Source: Clostridia bacterium
GTDB taxonomy: Bacteria > Bacillota > Clostridia > Oscillospirales > CAG-272
DNA: 5,454 nucleotides
Reading direction: 5' to 3'
Assembly: GCA_017556845.1 (NCBI GenBank)
Contig: JAFYMA010000173.1
Coordinates: 1 to 5,454 of the forward strand
Part shown: positions 1 to 5,454 of the stretch, in pieces
Layout: each line of letters starts with the position of its first letter
How positions within the stretch are numbered: the first letter of the stretch is position 1
Notes under the pieces: generated by a model
Seen by the model: only the letters and a program-made list of their open reading frames with translations
What the model was told of the DNA's origin: nothing
Databases searched by the model: none
Translations under genes and position numbers: made by a program

Positions 1-2
1 GC

Positions 3-521
3 CATAGAATAGCATCTTTCTCCGTGCAAAGCCAGAGATACGTTAACAAAGCACAGTTTGAACATATAATTCCTCCGCAGATAGCCGCAATTCCCGAAGC
101 ACTTGAGGAATTTGAGCGTGCAATGGAGGAGGATGCACGTCATTACACGAATCTTCATAAAATGCTTTTCGATAACCATTATAAGCGTATGATAGAAAGC
201 GGAATGAGTGAAAAGGAAGCCAAAAAAGCTGCTGACAAAAAAGCAAACGAGGATGCAAGATTCGTTTTACCGAATGCTTGCGACACGAGAATGATAGTCA
301 CTATGAACACGAGAAGCCTTTATAATTTCTTCTCTTTGCGTTGCTGTGACAGAGCTCAATGGGAAATAAGCGAGGTAGCAAAGCAAATGCTTTTACTTTG
401 TAAGCAAAAATATCCTCTTTTGTTCAAGCACGCGGGCCCTGCCTGTGTAAGCAAGGGCAGATGCTCTGAGGGTGCATATTCGTGCGGAAAAGCAGCCGAA
501 ATGAGAAAGCTTTTTTGCTGA
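3..521 (+). CDS. thyX: FAD-dependent thymidylate synthase ThyX, C-terminal part (5' end outside window)
   Basis: ThyX makes dTMP from dUMP in the cytoplasm, using methylene-tetrahydrofolate as carbon donor and reduced FAD as hydride carrier; it replaces ThyA in many anaerobes. The frame is open from the window edge, and the first residues read HRIASFSVQSQRYV. This is the ThyX signature RHR-X7-S followed by QRY: the first Arg would be the codon split by the edge, and the signature Ser is the AGC at 30-32. A GTG at 24 lies inside this motif and is not a start. Further ThyX hallmarks follow: ARFVLP (255-272) and TRSLYNFFSLR...AQWEI (309-368), which match the conserved NxRSLxxFxxLR and AQWEI blocks of the family. 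About 172 residues are visible, against roughly 220-260 for the whole protein. The tail carries GPACVSKGRCSEGAYSCGK, with three closely spaced Cys, as I recall in clostridial ThyX proteins. spoIIR follows on the same strand after 71 bp. Confidence 0.95.
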   Translation, partial: HRIASFSVQSQRYVNKAQFEHIIPPQIAAIPEALEEFERAMEEDARHYTNLHKMLFDNHYKRMIESGMSEKEAKKAADKKANEDARFVLPNACDTRMIVTMNTRSLYNFFSLRCCDRAQWEISEVAKQMLLLCKQKYPLLFKHAGPACVSKGRCSEGAYSCGKAAEMRKLFC

Positions 522-532
522 ACAATATTTAT

Positions 533-561
533 GAATAAAAAATAAAATTCGGGAAACACTC
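533..561 (+). promoter_or_regulatory. Candidate sigma-F promoter for spoIIR, overlapping the junction hairpin
   Basis: GGAAACACT at 552-560 matches the B. subtilis sigma-F -10 pattern GGnRAnAnT at every fixed position; the base after it is C rather than A/T. The best -35 candidate is GAATA at 533-537, a partial match to GYWTA, with 14 bp of spacing instead of the usual 16, so the -35 is weak. SpoIIR is a classic sigma-F target, which makes a promoter here expected. A start about 6-8 bp after the -10 would fall near 567-570. That is inside the hairpin, past most of its 5' arm, so the mRNA would carry an unpaired Shine-Dalgarno. The promoter call is inference. Confidence 0.45.
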
Positions 562-592
562 TTTTTGAAGATATTCAAAAGGAGTGTTTTTT
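554..592 (+). terminator. Hairpin plus T-run after thyX that also contains the spoIIR ribosome binding site
   Basis: AAACACTCTTTTTGAA (554-569) and TTCAAAAGGAGTGTTT (574-589) are reverse complements except for one T-G wobble (562/581). They form a 16-bp stem with a 4-base GATA loop, followed by T's up to 592. The layout fits an intrinsic terminator for thyX, although only four pairs are G-C, so it may be leaky. The 3' arm contains AAGGAG (579-584), the Shine-Dalgarno of spoIIR, so a read-through mRNA would have its ribosome site base-paired. Termination, translational occlusion, or both are possible readings. Confidence 0.75.
579..584 (+). promoter_or_regulatory. Ribosome binding site of spoIIR, inside the hairpin arm
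   Basis: AAGGAG sits 8 bases before the ATG at 593, ideal spacing. This decides the start: the in-frame GTG at 584 overlaps the Shine-Dalgarno itself and would have no ribosome site of its own, so initiation at 593 is preferred. All six bases are paired in the 554-589 stem when the full hairpin is transcribed. Confidence 0.85.
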
Positions 593-1195
593 ATGAAGCC
601 TTTAATAATGTTTACATGCTTTGCTCTCATTCTTTCGATTTTCTCCGCCGCTATGCCCGTAAACGGAGAGGTTGAAATATACGACAGCGTATTACGCTTG
701 CACGTTCTTGCAAACTCCGACAGCACAGAGGATCAACAGTTGAAGCTGTGTGTGCGCGATGCGGTCTTGCAGTGTATGAACGATGGTCTTTCGGAATGCG
801 GTGATATAGAGCAGGCAAAGGCGTACGTTTCCGAAAATGCCGAGCTTATTACAAGCAGCGCAGAACAGTGCATAAGAGAAAACGGGTATGATTATAAAGT
901 TGCGATCGAAACGGGCGTAGAGCAATATCCGACCAGAAACTACGGCAAGCTTTCCCTTCCCGCAGGAGATTACTATTCTGTAAAGGTAAAGATCGGCAAA
1001 TCGGAGGGTCAGAATTGGTGGTGTGTTCTTTTTCCGCCTTTGTGCATAGGCGCTGCTATGGCAAACGAGCCTGAAGAGGAGCTCGCCGCGGTAGGACTTA
1101 CACAAAACGAGATCAATATCATCACCAAAAGCGAAGAACCGGAATATGAAATAAAGTTCAAGCTTTTGGAAATATTCAAAAAAACATTTGTTTAA
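593..1195 (+). CDS. spoIIR: Stage II sporulation protein R (SpoIIR)
   Basis: SpoIIR is made in the forespore, exported to the space between the two membranes, and activates the SpoIIGA protease in the mother-cell membrane, which then cleaves pro-sigma-E. The 200-residue product starts with a short basic end and a hydrophobic export segment (about residues 4-23). Family blocks follow: LRLHVLANSDS (34-44) with DQQLKLCVRD (47-56), then YPTRNYGKLSLPAGDY (112-127) and IGKSEGQNWWCVLFPPLC (134-151). All are hallmark SpoIIR sequence. The length is close to the B. subtilis protein (about 224 residues). The ATG at 593 is chosen for its 8-base spacing from AAGGAG. The gene follows thyX on the same strand but is probably expressed separately, from a sigma-F promoter. 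I see no clear hairpin terminator after its stop, so read-through toward 1375 is possible. The identification is firm; the regulation is inference. Confidence 0.95.
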   Translation: MKPLIMFTCFALILSIFSAAMPVNGEVEIYDSVLRLHVLANSDSTEDQQLKLCVRDAVLQCMNDGLSECGDIEQAKAYVSENAELITSSAEQCIRENGYDYKVAIETGVEQYPTRNYGKLSLPAGDYYSVKVKIGKSEGQNWWCVLFPPLCIGAAMANEPEEELAAVGLTQNEINIITKSEEPEYEIKFKLLEIFKKTFV

Positions 1196-1315
1196 AATTT
1201 ATCTTTTTCACAAAGTTTCAGATTTTTAAAAGCAAATAAACAGATTTTTTGTTATAAATATACAAAAAAATATAGTTTTTTCACCGATTATACGTTATTT
1301 TTTCCAAAATGCATA
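1196..1315 (+). other. AT-rich intergenic region with spaced A/T tracts upstream of the GH3 promoter
   Basis: No open frame or convincing hairpin is seen between the spoIIR stop and the promoter. Runs of five to seven A or T occur at 1204-1208, 1223-1227, 1245-1250, 1264-1270, 1276-1281 and 1298-1303. Their centres are about 19, 22, 20, 12 and 22 bp apart, near whole or double helical turns. CAGATTTTT occurs twice as a direct repeat (1219-1227 and 1241-1249, 22 bp apart). This fits intrinsically curved DNA or UP-element-like sequence that could help the promoter, though AT-rich intergenic DNA can give this by chance. Confidence 0.4.
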
Positions 1316-1344
1316 TTGACAATAATCACATAATGCAGTATAAT
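1316..1344 (+). promoter_or_regulatory. Consensus sigma-A promoter of the GH3 gene
   Basis: TTGACA (1316-1321) and TATAAT (1339-1344) are both exact consensus hexamers with the optimal 17-bp spacer. The start of transcription would be near 1351, giving a leader of about 24 bases, too short for a riboswitch. I saw no clear match to a CcpA cre site around it. It points to strong vegetative transcription unless a repressor acts here. Confidence 0.9.
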
Positions 1345-1362
1345 GACAAATAAGTAACACTC

Positions 1363-1370
1363 AAGGGGGA
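1363..1370 (+). promoter_or_regulatory. Ribosome binding site of the GH3 gene
   Basis: AAGGGGGA lies 4 bases before the ATG at 1375. With the G-rich core at 1365-1369, the spacing to the start is about 5 bases, somewhat short but workable. It supports the ATG at 1375, whose next codons give a basic N-terminus and signal peptide. Confidence 0.75.
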
Positions 1371-1374
1371 AAAA

Positions 1375-4300
1375 ATGAAGCTTCTGAAAGAAAAAAATTC
1401 AAAGCGAAACCGTATAGTTGGTGTGTTTTTGGTCATTGCTATAGCCGTGTGCTCGCTTTACATTCCCAATATGATGACTACAAAAGCAACGTCGGAAATT
1501 GACGCATACGATCTTAACGGAGACGGAATCGTCAGCTCGAAAGACATAATAAGACTGAAAAAAGCAATACACGGAAACATTTATTCCGAGATATTGGACG
1601 TTAACAAGGATAATGTTGTATCAGATGCGGATATGCGTTTGATACTGTCCAATCTCGGCCATAGGTGCCCTGAAAAAGAAGTAATTATGTCGTTGACCTC
1701 GGGAAAGAACGACGGAGTACGGTACAGCGTTTCCTTATCATTTGAAAACAATTTTTCAGGCAGTGTAGACTATAAATTCATCAGCGGCGGTAAACAGTAC
1801 GTTGAAAGCAGAGATGCAAACGTCACTGCAAATTCCGATCTTTCATCGTCTTTCACCGATCTTTCTTTTCTTTCCGGAAATTTCACAGTTGAGATAACTG
1901 CAAAAAATGCAAGATATTCGGACACAAAGACCGTATCGTACATAAACGGTCTGCCGCAGCTTTCTGCAGACAGCTATAATCTCGTCGTTGACGCTATGAC
2001 AACGCAGGAAAAGGTATCTCTGCTCGTTTTGTGCAGTGCAAGCGGCGGAATGGCAGGTCAGACGTACGCCATATCAAGATTCGGTATTCCCTCAGCTCAG
2101 TTTGCAGACGGCCCTGCAGGGCTCAGAATATCCTCCAATACTATCGGCTATCCTTCAGGCAGTGCGTTAGCGGCGACCTGGAACACCGAGCTCGTAGAAG
2201 AGATCGCCGCACTGATCGGCGACGACTGCAAGCAATACGGTGTTGACGTGCTTTTAGCGCCCGGTATGAACATACAGAAAAACGTTTTATGCGGAAGAAA
2301 CTTTGAGTATTATTCAGAGGATCCGTACTTATCGGGACTTATGGCGGCAAGCTACACGCTCGGCGTACAGTCGACGGGAGTCGGCGTTTCGCTAAAGCAC
2401 CTTGCGGCAAACAATCAGGAAACGGGCAGATATTCCCTTTCATCAGACGTAACCGAGCGTGCATTCAGAGAGATATACTTAAGAGGCTTTGATTATGCAG
2501 TATCACTCGGAGATCCTTACTCCGTAATGACATCTTATAACCTTATCAACGGACGTCCTGCATCAGAATCGGGCAATATGATGAACGTACTGAGAAACGA
2601 TTTCGGTTTCAACGGCTTTGTTATGACCGACTGGGGCGTACTTGGCGACAGAATCGAAAAGATAAACGCAGGTAACGATATGTATTGCGGTACTAACGAT
2701 ACCGCACTTGAAATATCCATAATAACGAACGGGATCCAAAACGGCCAGATAAGTATGAAGCAGATCAACGATTGCTGCAAGAACGTTCTTCGCGCACTTT
2801 CAAAGACAACTGCTATGGATAGATCAGCACCCGACAACACGATCTCGGACAAAGCACAGAAAAGACAGATAATAAGAAAAGCGGGAACAGAGGGAATAGT
2901 TCTTTTGAAGAATAACTCCTCCACCCTTCCCTTCAGTTCAAATGCAAAACTTGCAGTGTTCGGAAATGCATCATACCATACAGAGCATTGCGGATACGGA
3001 GCAGGTTACGTTAACGTAGACGGCATAACGAGCATCAACGACGCATTGAAGGCAGGCGGTGCAAGTATAAACACCACTGTTAAATCGTTATACAGCGGTT
3101 GTCTGCGTCACGCAAGCCAGCCCCCTGAGGGCGCTAACCCCGAAAACGATACGCTTGAAATTTCAATATCGCAAAAGAACGCAAGATCGGCAGCGGAAAA
3201 ATCGGACTATGCGATATTCACAATATCAAGAGTAACCGCCGAAACGTATGACCACGAAAACAGAGCGGGAGACTTTTCTCTGAACGCTGTTGAAAGGCAG
3301 AATTTGCAGAATATATCATCAGCATTCCACGCAAGAAATAAAAAGGTCATCGTTATAATCAACACGGGCAATCCGATAGAAGTCGCCTCCTGGGAAGGTC
3401 TTGCAGATGCGATAGTTTACTCAGGTCTTTGCGGAGAAAGCGTCGGATACGCCGTAGCGGACATACTCACAGGCAAAGTGACACCGTCAGGAAAGCTCAC
3501 TTGCTCGTGGCCCTTATCATTCTCCGACACTCCTTACAGCGACTTTTTCCCGGGTGATTACACAACTGTTGCTTACAACGACGATATATACGTAGGATAC
3601 AGATATTTTTCGACGTTCGGAGTTGACACTATGTATGAATTCGGATACGGCATTTCATATACGAAATTTGAGTATTCCGATTTCACAGTAACGCCCGACG
3701 GCGATGACTACATTCTGTCCGTAAACGTCAAGAATACGGGATCGCTCGCAGGAAGCGAGGTCATACAGTTTTACACGACTAAGCCCGACGGCAAAAACGA
3801 GCATCCTGCATTGGAACTTGTCGGCTTCGGAAAAACAGCCGTTCTCAATGCGGGTGAAAGCGAAACTGTAACGTCCCGCGTAACGTATAACGAGCTCAAA
3901 ACGTATGTAACATCTGATGAAGAATGGATAGTCGAGCAGGGCGAATATAAATTCCACGTCGGCGCATCTTCAAAGACGATACACGATTCAAAAAGCGTAA
4001 TCATCAACGAAGCTGTAACTGTTCAGAAATCAGAAAATATGTTTTCAAGCACCGATAACATTGCAGTTATCTCAAAGAAAATACCGAGTATTTCATTTGC
4101 CGCAGACAAAAACATCGCTATAGGAAAATCGGCAACAGCAAGCGGTGTTGAAGGTAATTATTACGCCTCAAACGCATTTGACGGCGACCTGAAAACGCGC
4201 TGGAGCGCCGCAAGCACAACTGACAAATATTACTCGATCACATCCGATCTCGGAAAAAGCACTTACGTTTCTTACATCAACATTCTTTGGGAAGCTAACG

Positions 4301-4476
4301 CGCAAGGTGTATTCAACGTACTTATATCGGACAACGGCAAAGAATGGAGCGATCTCGGATATTTCGATCATTCACAGCTCAACACGGTAAAAATAGGTAA
4401 AGAAACGCAGTACATAAGGATCCAAGCGCCCTCAAACGGCTATTTCTCAATATACGAAATGGGCATTTATCAGTAA
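1375..4476 (+). CDS. Secreted multidomain GH3 beta-glycosidase with N-terminal dockerin and C-terminal F5/8C domain
   Basis: This 1033-residue exported enzyme probably releases sugars from the non-reducing ends of beta-linked glycans outside the cell. Domains in order: basic N-terminus and hydrophobic segment 14-30 with possible cleavage after TKA (36-38); dockerin 43-95 with two Ca-binding loops (46-57 and 75-86); an unassigned beta-rich module about 100-195; GH3 N domain from about 200; GH3 C domain about 500-760; Fn3-like domain about 765-880; a linker; F5/8C (discoidin/CBM32-like) domain about 912-1033 with AFDG (934-937) and TRW (941-943). Key GH3 residues are visible: DGPAGLR (245-251), GRNFEY (307-312), KHLAANNQE (341-349), and the nucleophile Asp419 in MTDWG. 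Glu623 in TAETYDH is the likely acid/base. Beta-glucosidase is the best guess, but beta-xylosidase or another beta-glycosidase cannot be excluded. The gene has its own consensus promoter and its own terminator, so it is probably monocistronic. Confidence 0.93.
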   Translation: MKLLKEKNSKRNRIVGVFLVIAIAVCSLYIPNMMTTKATSEIDAYDLNGDGIVSSKDIIRLKKAIHGNIYSEILDVNKDNVVSDADMRLILSNLGHRCPEKEVIMSLTSGKNDGVRYSVSLSFENNFSGSVDYKFISGGKQYVESRDANVTANSDLSSSFTDLSFLSGNFTVEITAKNARYSDTKTVSYINGLPQLSADSYNLVVDAMTTQEKVSLLVLCSASGGMAGQTYAISRFGIPSAQFADGPAGLRISSNTIGYPSGSALAATWNTELVEEIAALIGDDCKQYGVDVLLAPGMNIQKNVLCGRNFEYYSEDPYLSGLMAASYTLGVQSTGVGVSLKHLAANNQETGRYSLSSDVTERAFREIYLRGFDYAVSLGDPYSVMTSYNLINGRPASESGNMMNVLRNDFGFNGFVMTDWGVLGDRIEKINAGNDMYCGTNDTALEISIITNGIQNGQISMKQINDCCKNVLRALSKTTAMDRSAPDNTISDKAQKRQIIRKAGTEGIVLLKNNSSTLPFSSNAKLAVFGNASYHTEHCGYGAGYVNVDGITSINDALKAGGASINTTVKSLYSGCLRHASQPPEGANPENDTLEISISQKNARSAAEKSDYAIFTISRVTAETYDHENRAGDFSLNAVERQNLQNISSAFHARNKKVIVIINTGNPIEVASWEGLADAIVYSGLCGESVGYAVADILTGKVTPSGKLTCSWPLSFSDTPYSDFFPGDYTTVAYNDDIYVGYRYFSTFGVDTMYEFGYGISYTKFEYSDFTVTPDGDDYILSVNVKNTGSLAGSEVIQFYTTKPDGKNEHPALELVGFGKTAVLNAGESETVTSRVTYNELKTYVTSDEEWIVEQGEYKFHVGASSKTIHDSKSVIINEAVTVQKSENMFSSTDNIAVISKKIPSISFAADKNIAIGKSATASGVEGNYYASNAFDGDLKTRWSAASTTDKYYSITSDLGKSTYVSYINILWEANAQGVFNVLISDNGKEWSDLGYFDHSQLNTVKIGKETQYIRIQAPSNGYFSIYEMGIYQ

Positions 4477-4503
4477 AACGGTCTTTACTTTAAACGATCA
4501 TAT

Positions 4504-4550
4504 AAAAGCAGGATACAGAACACACAAACGATCTGTATCCTGCTTTTTTT
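4504..4550 (+). terminator. Strong intrinsic terminator after the GH3 gene
   Basis: AAAAGCAGGATACAGA (4504-4519) and TCTGTATCCTGCTTTT (4532-4547) are perfect reverse complements. They form a 16-bp stem with a 12-base loop, and seven T's (4544-4550) run out of the stem. It lies 27 bases after the GH3 stop and separates that transcript from the next gene. The A-run on the 5' side means it might also work weakly in the other direction. Confidence 0.95.
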
Positions 4551-4562
4551 ATTCGACGTATC

Positions 4563-4591
4563 TTGACATAATATCGAAACTGTGTTAAAAT
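4563..4591 (+). promoter_or_regulatory. Sigma-A promoter with extended -10 for the NAGPA-like gene
   Basis: TTGACA (4563-4568) is an exact -35, followed after 17 bp by TAAAAT (4586-4591), five of six matches to the -10. A TG at 4583-4584 one base upstream of the -10 gives an extended -10. Transcription would start near 4598, about 30 bases before the ATG. Its position just after the GH3 terminator shows the two secreted-protein genes are transcribed separately. Confidence 0.85.
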
Positions 4592-4612
4592 TTTATTACT
4601 CTTTAAAGACAG

Positions 4613-4618
4613 AAAGGA
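4613..4618 (+). promoter_or_regulatory. Ribosome binding site of the NAGPA-like gene
   Basis: AAAGGA lies 8 bases before the ATG at 4627. It fixes that start ahead of later in-frame ATG codons such as the one at 4669, which would remove most of the signal peptide. Confidence 0.8.
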
Positions 4619-4626
4619 TACTTGAA

Positions 4627-5454
4627 ATGAAAGCTATTAAACTCATCGCTTCCCTGCTTTGTGCGTCAATGCTTCTTTCCATCGGCATATCTGCCGCTCC
4701 CGGTCAGATACAAGGTGCAACAAATATTACAACGAACGAAATAACATTAAAGGACGGAACGAAGACAGGAGTTACGTATACGGAAATGATACTTCCTACG
4801 AAAACGACGTTCAATCCGTCTTCATCCAAGTCAAAAAAAGCATGCTTTACGGAATTCAAGCTATCCGATACAAATCTTTCGGTAGAAGTCATAAACTGCG
4901 GAGGCAGTATGACGCAGACTGCCACCGTTCTTTCGGCTGTAAACTCATTTACAAGCGCGAACAAGACCGTGCTTTCGGCGATCAACGGCGACCTTTGGAT
5001 GACGCCCGTTCACAGCGGCGCTGAAATGTCAAAAAAGGTTTTGAAGGTTTCAAGAGGCATTATGATAGCCGACGGTGAAATATGGGCAAGCCAACAGATA
5101 GGTATGGAAAACGCGTGCGCAACGAATGACGAACGCGGAAATACGACGCCTCCCAAGGCTGCATTTGGTGTAACTGATACAAATCAGCCCGTTGTAGGCA
5201 GTCCTAACATTGGAATCACCATCACCGTCAACGGCAAGAAGATCAACGGAGGCGGAATAAACAGACTGCCTGCCCCCGATTCTTTGATAGTATACAATCA
5301 CAGATGCTTTACGACGAACTACGCATTGAACGATTCTTATGAAATCGCCATCGAATCCAATAACACTGCATTTACGGTAGACGGCATAGTAACGGGAACT
5401 GTAAAGGGCATATATGAAAGCGGAAGCACTGACAGACCCTCTATAACCTCTAAA
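4627..5454 (+). CDS. Secreted phosphodiester glycosidase-family (NAGPA/DUF2233-like) protein, N-terminal part (3' end outside window)
   Basis: The frame is open from the ATG at 4627 to the window edge, giving 276 residues with no stop. The start MKAIKLIASLLCASMLLSIG with a SAA site (22-24) is a typical signal peptide, so the product is exported. The body follows the NAGPA (phosphodiester glycosidase) pattern: LSVEV (83-87), SAINGDLWMTP (117-127, usually INGDFF in the family), RGIMIADGEIW (143-153), a later AFGV block, and GGGINRLPAPDSLIVYN (208-224), which matches the family's conserved GxNxxxxxxxLxxY block. Known relatives cleave a GlcNAc-phosphodiester bond (mammalian uncovering enzyme) or occur in bacterial exopolysaccharide and cell-surface contexts; the substrate here is unknown. 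C-terminal modules, if any, lie outside the window. The family call rests on motif memory without a search, so it is good but not certain. Confidence 0.75.
   Translation, partial: MKAIKLIASLLCASMLLSIGISAAPGQIQGATNITTNEITLKDGTKTGVTYTEMILPTKTTFNPSSSKSKKACFTEFKLSDTNLSVEVINCGGSMTQTATVLSAVNSFTSANKTVLSAINGDLWMTPVHSGAEMSKKVLKVSRGIMIADGEIWASQQIGMENACATNDERGNTTPPKAAFGVTDTNQPVVGSPNIGITITVNGKKINGGGINRLPAPDSLIVYNHRCFTTNYALNDSYEIAIESNNTAFTVDGIVTGTVKGIYESGSTDRPSITSK

Noticed and set aside
24..521. GTG at 24 as the start of a short complete gene
   Set aside because: The codon lies inside the conserved RHR-X7-S signature of ThyX and the frame stays open to the window edge, so this is an internal Val.
584..592. 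GTG at 584 as the spoIIR start
   Set aside because: It overlaps the AAGGAG ribosome site and has no Shine-Dalgarno of its own; the ATG at 593 has ideal spacing.
1181..1195. AAAC-ATTT-GTTT mini hairpin at the end of spoIIR as a terminator
   Set aside because: The stem is four weak pairs with no following T-run, too weak to support.
1310..1337. TGCAT...ATGCA inverted repeat flanking the GH3 -35 element, as a possible operator
   Set aside because: The arms are only 5 bp with an 18-bp gap in AT-rich DNA, which is expected by chance; no known operator consensus was recognised.
1838..1877. Repeated CTTTC units in the GH3 gene
   Set aside because: They arise from Ser/Phe/Leu codon runs in one beta-strand region; units are irregular and give no repeat structure.
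2535..2924. Antisense 129-residue open frame within the GH3 gene
   Set aside because: It lies wholly inside well-conserved GH3 coding sequence on the opposite strand, with no supporting start signals.
4659..5024. 121-residue + strand open frame
   Set aside because: It is an out-of-frame shadow of the secreted NAGPA-like gene, has no ribosome site, and its composition does not look like a real protein.

Overview
The window suggests an endospore-forming, low-to-mid GC Gram-positive bacterium of the class Clostridia, most likely a gut or rumen Oscillospiraceae/Ruminococcaceae-type organism. The grounds are a SpoIIR sporulation signalling protein, a ThyX-type thymidylate synthase, consensus sigma-A promoters, strong AGGAG-like ribosome binding sites, and a secreted glycoside hydrolase with a dockerin domain. 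This placement is inference from gene content; no marker gene fixes the species.

All four protein genes lie on the + strand. (1) 3..521 is the C-terminal two thirds of thyX, cut by the window edge. (2) 593..1195 is spoIIR, the forespore-made signal that triggers pro-sigma-E processing in the mother cell. The 71-bp gap between them holds a 16-bp hairpin (554-589) followed by a T-run. Its 3' arm contains the spoIIR Shine-Dalgarno, and a sigma-F-like -10 overlaps its 5' arm. (3) 1375..4476 encodes a 1033-residue secreted multidomain family 3 glycoside hydrolase: signal peptide, N-terminal dockerin, an unassigned beta-rich module, GH3 N and C domains, Fn3-like domain and a C-terminal F5/8C (discoidin/CBM32-like) domain. 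It is driven by a textbook TTGACA-17-TATAAT promoter and closed by a perfect 16-bp terminator. (4) 4627..5454 begins a secreted protein resembling the NAGPA/DUF2233 phosphodiester glycosidase family. It has its own sigma-A promoter with an extended -10 and runs off the right edge.

Functionally the window splits in two. The left half is housekeeping and sporulation (dTMP synthesis, then forespore-to-mother-cell signalling). The right half is a pair of independently transcribed exported proteins likely acting on extracellular glycans. I saw no RNA genes, CRISPR array, insertion sequence or phage feature. The observation most worth checking is the hairpin at the thyX/spoIIR junction. It could silence spoIIR on read-through transcripts while leaving it translatable on transcripts that start from a forespore promoter inside the hairpin.
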